The notes below the pieces were generated by a model. The model saw nothing but the letters and a program-made list of their open reading frames with translations, was not told the origin of the DNA and ran no database searches. A stretch of 64,000 bases of DNA, taken from contig WAID01000004.1 in NCBI GenBank assembly GCA_016584495.1, positions 2,480,001 through 2,544,000 on the forward strand, read 5' to 3'. Every line of letters begins with the position of its first letter. Within the stretch, counting starts at the first letter, position 1. Below are positions 57,240 through 64,000 of the stretch, piece by piece. Source of the DNA: Celoporthe dispersa (Eukaryota > Ascomycota > Sordariomycetes > Diaporthales > Cryphonectriaceae). A program made the position numbers and the translations under genes.

Positions 57240-58953
57240 CTAGAAGCCCAGACCGGGAACCGGGATGGAGACCTGAGAGTGCAAGGATACCTGGTAATGG
57301 ATGGCTGTAGAGTGGGATGCTTGGAGGAATGGCCTCATCATGCCTCCCACCATACCCCAGATTTGTTGTGGTAGTCCGACCACCGGTGGTGGTGCACAGT
57401 GGCCTAATGTGATGGGAACCATGGGTTGAGGGACTGGCCAGTGTTGTTGAACAGATTGCGGATAGTGTTCGGGATGCTCAAGCGGGACTGAAGGTTGCGA
57501 CGGTACAGGTCGGGGCGGGACCGCGAAGCCGACACTGCACAGAGTCCGATCGTCGTGGTCCATACCATCCAGGCTCGACTGTTGGGAAGGGCGTGCCGAC
57601 AGATCCCATGTGCTATCGATATCGTCTTCGGACGCATCTGATGACGAGTCTGAGGAGACATCTGAGGCGGAGTCGGAGGACACATCAGAGGAAGAATCGG
57701 AAGCAACCGAGTCAGTGGAGTCCTCCATTTCGTAGACGGCGTCCTCCTGGACGGGGTCCTGGGTGGTGAACTGCGCCAAGGGTTGAGTCGGCATTGATGG
57801 TGGGGGCCTGGTGAACTGAGGGCAATTCAGGATTGCTTGTCGCAGGACGGGAAGCGTGGTCCTCTTGGCGGGATCGCGGGTAAAGATCGTACCCAGGATG
57901 TCGTTCAGCTCATCGGACACTGGGAGGATGGTCTTCAGGAACTCCGGATTGCGCGTGTACTCCCGGTAGGTCGAGTCCTCGGACGAGGCCTGCTTCCACG
58001 GGTTCCTTCCGCATGTGAGGTTCACCAGGATGACTCCAAGGCTCCAGACATCATTGGGGGCGCAGTAGTAGGTATCCCTTTGGCCTGTGAGGTCTAGGCA
58101 TTCTGTACAGCAAGGTGAAATGTTAGTTTGCTTTGGGTAGGGGGGGAGGTGGTGGGAGTCGGGTCGAGTTCGCTGGTGACCGTCGCAGTCGTCCGCTTCT
58201 GGGCCTCATTCGAGTGAGCTTACCTGGCGACATGTAAAATGTCGAACCACAACCATAATCTTCAGACACTCTCGAGGACGTTGCAAGCCCAAAGTCTGCA
58301 AGCTTGACGGTGTTTCCCTGGTCCGTCACAAGGATGTTCTCTGGTTTCCAGGTCCCGGTGGTAAATCTCAAGGTTATGGCAGTGGTCCACAGCATCCAGG
58401 AGTTGGAGGAAGACACGCTTGGCCAGGGCATCGTCGCCAATGTAGCGTTCACAGTCCGTGATGTTGTAGAACAGGTCGCCCTCGGGACAATACTCCAGGA
58501 TGACGTAGGTGCAGTCATAGTCGTCGATGATCTTCAGCATGGAGACGACGTTAGGGTGGGAAGAGGCCATCCAGTGCAAGCGAATCTCCCTGGTCTTGAA
58601 GGCAACTTGTCGCTGGTCCAAAGGGGAGCCATCGGCGTTGTAGTTGGGAAGCGTCTTCACGGCATACTGAATATTTGTGATTATATCAGTAGCCGTGTAG
58701 ACGACACCATAGGCGCCGCTTCCGAGGACCTCTTCCAGACGGAACCTTCCACCCACGACACAACCTAGCCGGTCCTCGGGGACAGCAGGTCGAAAGCGTG
58801 TTGCTGGTGGTGGTGATGGGGGAGGAGTCAAAGGTTGCTGTTGGTATGGGCCTGGCTGCAGCGGAGCAGCAGCTACCTGGGGCGGCTGGTAGTAAGGGGC
58901 AGGAGTATGGGGGGAGTGTAAGCTTGAAAGTACGTCGGTGGTGCATAGCTCAT
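57240..58953 (-). CDS. Ran1/Sks1/Vhs1-like serine/threonine protein kinase, frame broken
   Basis: Protein kinase of the fungal group that includes fission yeast Ran1/Pat1 (meiosis inhibitor) and yeast Sks1/Vhs1. Exons are 58953-58224 and 58102-57240. The N-terminus (MSYAPPTYFQAYTPP) is Pro/Gln-rich. Then come GGRFRLEEVLGSGAYGVVYT (P-loop), YAVKTLPNYN (catalytic Lys), ILEYCPEGDLFYNITDCERY, HRDL, KPENILV, LADFGLATSSRVSEDYGCGS, YMSP and ECLDL across the intron, and NDVWSLGVILVNLTCGRNPW. The tail is Ser/Asp-rich, probably regulatory. Two frame problems are seen. CC at 58348-58349 (one base extra) splits HRDL from KPENIL. The G6 run at 58909-58914 (one base short) would join the start to the domain. 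Corrected length is about 530 residues. The ATG at 58953 is a proposal. Confidence 0.85.
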
Positions 58954-61900
58954 GTTGACGGGTCGGAGGTCCAAATGGTTTCCTTTTCCTTGTGGGTCGT
59001 GAACGGGTCGGTTCGGACAGACCAAACACAACAGAAGAAAAAGGAAATCAGATCCAAGCAGATGGCACCATAGAGAGAGAGATCCTGGAAATCCTGGAAG
59101 GAGAAAACCTGCGGAGACCAAAACTTGGAGGTGTTGGCGATAACCTGAACGTATGTCCTGTTTCCTTGGGAGGGGGGTCCGGAGGCGACTTGCGAACAAC
59201 CGTAGACGATGGTCCTATGCGGGAAGAAAGATCAAGTCAAGTGAGGAACGAGACAAACAGCTCTTGTAGTCGATGTGTGTTTGAGAGAGAGAGAGCTGCT
59301 TGTGGTGAGAGAGGTGGGTGTTGGGTGAGTTGTTGCGCGAGGAAGTCGTCCGGTTAGATCGTATAAGAGAAAGGTGGCCGTGTGAAGGCATGGAGATGAA
59401 GGGCCTCGCTGATACATATCTGGTCCAGCTGGAGAGAGGGGGGGGGCATGGCAAGAGACACACCCTGGAGAAGATGGCCAGCACCATGCTACAATGGTAC
59501 TTGCAGAGCGGGTACGTACAACAGTACATCTCGTCGCCGATGCGTGGCCCATGTCGCAAGCGGCATGGATACCTAGACCGCGGAGGGGCCCCCTGCTCCG
59601 TACATAATGAAAGTCCTTCAGGAATGCTGAGTGGGTGTGTTGCGTGGGCCTGTTGTGTTGCTCAGCGTGGGTACTCTTGGACCCACACCCCCTTGTCGGG
59701 GTGTGAACCCATGATGGACTTACGATGGTACTAACCACACGGGTGTGTGTGTCTGTGCCGATAATTCCTGCACCAGGGATCGGCACAACAGCACAAGGAG
59801 GAGCGCGGATGGTGGGTGCTGGCGTCATCCTCTCTGGCCGCTGGGCAAGAAACAACCCAGAAGTGCAAGCCCCAGAGCGCGTCTGCCATGTTGTGCACGA
59901 AAACGGAATGTATCCCAGACAATGCTCGTTCCTCGTCCCCCAAGCCGCCCGCCCCACGAGAATGAAGGTGGCAATCGCAGGGGAGCTCTCTGGGCTGCAT
60001 CCGGCTGCTGCAGAGGCAGCCTCATGGCCTCCGAGACGGCTCGGTGCCTGTGCTCACTCTGGTAGCGGGCTATTTTTTGACAACCAGCTGATATGCGCCC
60101 TTCTTTGCCGCCCTGCTAGCGGTCAGGTTTTGCAAAATAAGCCCAGGTGAGTCGTCGCCCTGGCGTGCTGGCCACCGCTCACCACTGCTGCTGCTGCTGC
60201 TGCTGCTGCAGCACCTGGGCCGTTTGGTCAGCTTTTTTGCTGCGACCGCTAGCTGGCCGTGCTGTTTAGGATAGCATGACGCGCGGGGCAAAATGACCTG
60301 CGGTCTCTCCTTGTGTCGCAAGGCAAGGCGAGGAGGGTCTTGGGGAATGCTCCTGAGCCATGGTCTCGCCTGGTGAGACAACTGGTTGGACATGAATGTT
60401 TCTGCCATCTCAGACCGCTGACACAGCTATCAAAGCGCCATGCCAAACGGGTGGGTATTTGTTATGACATGAAATTGTTGTGACACAAGCGAAAGGCCAG
60501 GCGGAGAGACGTGGCCAGTTGCCCAGGCCACCGGCGTCGGCTGGTGATGACAAGTGGCCAAAAAGTGGCCTCTCGTTATCCCGCGTCTCGGGCCCTTGGG
60601 GCACATCGAAGGCCGTAGCAGCGTGGTAATGGAAGACGTAGCCATCACCTACACGCCCTGCACGAGCCATATCGACCTGAGAGCCGCCATATCCTCCTGC
60701 CTGCGATGCTGGCGCTCTCGTCGTGGTGGTGGTGGTGTCCGCCGAGGGGACGCAGGGCGGCCAGTGCACAGGCAATGCTTCCGGAACATCATGTCCTCAG
60801 GATGTTCTAGAGCCCAATCTAGGATAGTGCCCAACGGCCTGGCTCTAGAAAACAGGTGGTCGATCATCTGGGGGTAATCTGTCGCCAATCAACATCGCAT
60901 CGGACAATTTTTGGCCTCTGAGGTTTGGCTACAGGTCGCCAGACCAATGCTCGCGTAGCAGCCTCGTGATGAGCAGGAGTGCCAGGAGTATCCTAGTCCC
61001 GCAGGATGCCGAAGAGAAGGAGGGGCGAGGGGTGGTGGGAAGAGCAGGGAAGGACAGAATTGAGGCTGTCTTGGTGTGTTTGGTGCTGGCACTGTCTGGA
61101 GCCAGGCGAGAGGGCCCCCCCTGCTTGAGCGAGTTTCGAGTGACGCTGGCACGGCTGGCTGGTGTGCCAATCAATCATGCGTCTGCCCATCTTAATTAGA
61201 CGGGCTATTGCTCACTGGACCCTGGCACAGAGGAGGGCATCAACCCCGTGTTTGGTTGCCACGGCCGCCTCGTGTCACGGAGAAGTGGTGTGGGTGGATC
61301 CACAGGGGTCCCAATGGAGAGCGGCGATTCGACAGCCTGTGAGTCAATGAATCGAGGAAACGGGTGGCTAAGAGAATACCGTCCAGTTGGATCGAGCGGA
61401 TTCTTTGGCGCTGCAGTAGAGCCTGCAGAAGGCTGCAGGACAACAGGACTAGAGCTGCCGCCACTGGTGTCGTTGAGTCCACCCAGGCCGCTCAGGTTAC
61501 CGCCCCCTCCTCCTCTCCCCTTCTCTCTCTCTTCTCCCTCCCTCCTACACCTCTCGCTCCTCTCGGCAGGACTTTGGTGGTTTTCTTCTCATGATGTGCC
61601 AAGGGTGGTGCACGGTCCTGACGGTGTGGCAGGGTGGCCAATGGGCATGAAGGAGCCGAGTGGGTCGTATCTAGCAATTTGTCTGAGGGTTGCATCCCCG
61701 CCTCACATTGCATCGCCAGCATCGCAAGTTCGCTGGTGGGAACAAGGTGGAGACCAGGGTCAGAGATCTGGAAATGATATCCCAATCTTCCTTGGAAAGG
61801 GCCAGCGACAGACAGAGCGAGGTGGCTGGTCACAGGTGTTAATTGCGATGGTTGGTGCTGATCTCGCAGCAGGAGGAGGAGGAGGAGGAGGATGAGGAGG

Positions 61901-64000
61901 TCTTGACAGGACAGGTGGTGTTTTGGTAAGGATGCCCGCCTTCTCTGTCTGGTCTTGTGCTGTCTTCTATGTTCTTTGTTTGGGAGGCAGGAGAGGTCTG
62001 GAGCTTGGGTTCCAGGTCTTTCCTCCACGGGTCCACTACCACATCGCACTATGACCTGCTGTCCAGTAAGAAGCTCGGGGTGTGGCCCAAGCCACACCAC
62101 AGGTCTTGAGCAGGCAAGCGGGGGTCTGCCTCCAGCCACACAACCACTGGTGTGGCGTTGTTGCCCAAAAATTTTGGCAGGGGCGATTGGGTGGTTGTCG
62201 CAATCTCGGAGGGCCGTGCGTTTTAGACGCCTACCTCCGGAATTACCTCGCTGCAACCTCACGACTCACCCAAGGCGCCAGAGGCCGTTCATTTGCATGC
62301 AATAGTCGCTGTAGTAGTCTGGATTTGCTAAGCCACAGCACCACCTTGTAATTTACTAATGAAATTACAACCGCCAATCTGGAATCATCGAGACCACACT
62401 CGGTCACATCATTTTTGCTCTCTCTTTCTTTCTTTTCATCGGCCAGTCAAGCCTGCGATGGGGCCTCATGACGATCCTGGATTACGAGCTTCACGTGGAA
62501 GGCGCATCATTCCCGACTGCTCCTGGCCAATCAGCCTTTCCTTGCGAGGGGAAAGGGGGGGTCACAATGGCGGCTCGAAGCTGATATTGCATACAGTAGT
62601 CTCACATACTGTATGTGCTACGTATAATTTCTCCGTGTTGATGACGATGGGGAAGATCAACATCAAGTGGCAACTATAGTGCGCAGTGGGTGTGCTGGGC
62701 GGCAGGTCGCTGGCCCAGGTCACTATGGAGCAGGTTTGGAGAGCTGAAACCGGCCCATCTGATTCGTTATTACACTCTCGAGGACGAGACGACGACCGCC
62801 GCTGACGTCTGGCGGTTCTTGACCTCTTGGACCCGGTGGGTGAAGCCCAGACGACGCCAATGCCGCGACCACAGAGCATAATCCCACCCCCCCTCCTTGG
62901 GTCCCTTCTCTCCAGCCTAGGGCCGTACTTCTGCATACCACACTGCACAAACTTTGTAGGCCTCGAGGGAGGGATGATCATAGTTTTGTTGGGAAGCTCG
63001 TCTGCGCCCCCGACGTATGAGGTCTTGACGATCGGGAGCGATGAGTGGACGGGTCGCACATCGCGCCAACACTCATGAATCCTGGGTACGTACGGTATGG
63101 ATGGTTGCGCTCCCAAATTGTTGTTTCTATTTCCACACACCCGCATGAGGAAGATCGTACAGAGATTTGTTTCGTGACTTGACACCCCCCCCCCCCCCAA
63201 AAGAAAGAGAGAGCCATCAGGCCGGTCATATCTCGAGCTGCCTGTTCCGAACCTATAGTGGTAGCCGGGGTTTGACACCTCCATCACCTCATGCACCCGA
63301 GAAGGGGATCTACTGCTGAATTCTCCTGCCTCGTGCGACAACCAGGCCGGCTGCGAGCGGTATAACGTCTCGCCTCCTGTTGGCTCGCTGTGCACGTGGA
63401 TGGTTATCGCCTTGCTGGTGAGGTTCAAGCCAACAAAGAGCCAGGCTAGCCGGCGGGCGACGAGTTATCGCGACAGCTGTTTCCGTCGAATCTTCTCATG
63501 ATGGTGTATACTTTCGGACGACTCGGAACCCTAAACCTCCGCTCTTGGTTCGTCGCGGAGCCGGGACCAGGCCTCTGGTCTCTTACACCTTGGCTAGCCT
63601 GATGGGCGGCGGCAGCACACGGCTTTCCCAAAAAGAGACGACCATCAGATGACCACCAGACAAGAACAGACACACACCCTACAGGGCAGGTGGTGATGGT
63701 TGGTTGGCTGCGCCTCGGATTTTCGGGCGTGCTTCGTCTGATGTTCACCCTCCACGCCCCTCGAGGGTTCTTCTGCCTCTCTCTCTCCGCCGGGGGCCCA
63801 GCAAGTGGCATCACAAGTGACACCGATCTGTGACGCAAAAGTTTCTCTCCCGCCGGTGGGCCCTTGCCCACGGGGCCACAGACAGCGCACTGACCGGTGT
63901 GTTCCCCAGGGAAGGCCCGCAGCTCTGGGTAATAGTAATGCCACTACACTGGTGCCCGTCTTGGCTTGTTCTTTTTTTTCTCCCTCTCTCTTCTTGGGCT
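58954..64000. other. 5 kb upstream of the kinase, no supported gene
   Basis: GC-rich, with many overlapping open frames on both strands and low-complexity tracts: CTG repeat, GGA repeat near 61870, C run near 63185. The longest frame, 62562-63428 on the - strand (288 codons), contains Arg/Pro/Ser-rich text with no motif and no fungal codon bias. Long 5' leaders are common for regulatory kinases of this type, so part of this may be transcribed leader. Confidence 0.45.
60185..60208. repeat. CTG trinucleotide repeat
   Basis: About eight tandem CTG units in the region upstream of the kinase. Confidence 0.85.

Noticed and set aside
62562..63428. 288-codon frame on the - strand near the right edge
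   Set aside because: Irregular composition, homopolymer C run inside, no recognisable domain.

Overview
The window is nuclear DNA of a filamentous ascomycete (Pezizomycotina, probably Sordariomycetes). The evidence is short spliceosomal introns (about 50-120 bp) with GTRNGT-type donors and YAG acceptors, C/G-rich third codon positions, and Pezizomycotina families such as a class I hydrophobin, a DUF7707 Cys-rich surface protein, a Ran1-type kinase and an ENA-type sodium ATPase. There are no operons, CRISPR arrays, rRNA genes or recognisable transposons, and I found no convincing tRNA.

Layout. 0-3.3 kb: 3' end of a hydrophobin gene, then a small conserved hypothetical gene. 3.9-13.3 kb, compact: ALG10 (ER glucosyltransferase, -), QCR10 (complex III subunit, -, five tiny exons), MED4 (Mediator, +), an EMP70/TM9 protein (-) and LCP5 (SSU processome, +). 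13.9-21.1 kb: a flavin monooxygenase (+), PDX2 (-) and PDX1 (+) diverging from a shared 1.15 kb region, and a GH76 glycosidase (-). 24.5-29.5 kb: a membrane-anchored DUF7707 protein (+) and a CSC1/OSCA-type channel (-). 33-36.2 kb: an Ala-rich putative nuclear protein (-) and a decayed beta-propeller gene (-). 38.5-46.6 kb: ENA-type ATPase (+), DPM1 (+), an SDR (-) and a CSN8/PSMD8/eIF3k-domain protein (+). 46.6-57.2 kb: a gene-poor stretch with one orphan coding-like fragment. 57.2-59 kb: a Ran1/Sks1-like kinase (-) with a long upstream region that runs to the window end.

Functional links. PDX1 and PDX2 are the two subunits of PLP synthase and are arranged head to head around a perfect TGAGTCA (Gcn4/CPC1-type) motif. 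ALG10 and DPM1 both serve dolichol-dependent glycosylation in the ER. Otherwise the set is housekeeping (respiration, Mediator, ribosome biogenesis) mixed with cell-surface and ion-homeostasis genes.

The strongest unexpected signal concerns sequence quality. At least six conserved genes carry single-base frame breaks, mostly in homopolymers, beyond which the conserved protein continues in another frame. A few errors in the assembled sequence explain this best. The propeller gene at 35.5-36.2 kb carries far more lesions plus an in-frame stop and looks like a true pseudogene. I found no convincing undescribed system. Gene models given here were spliced by eye.
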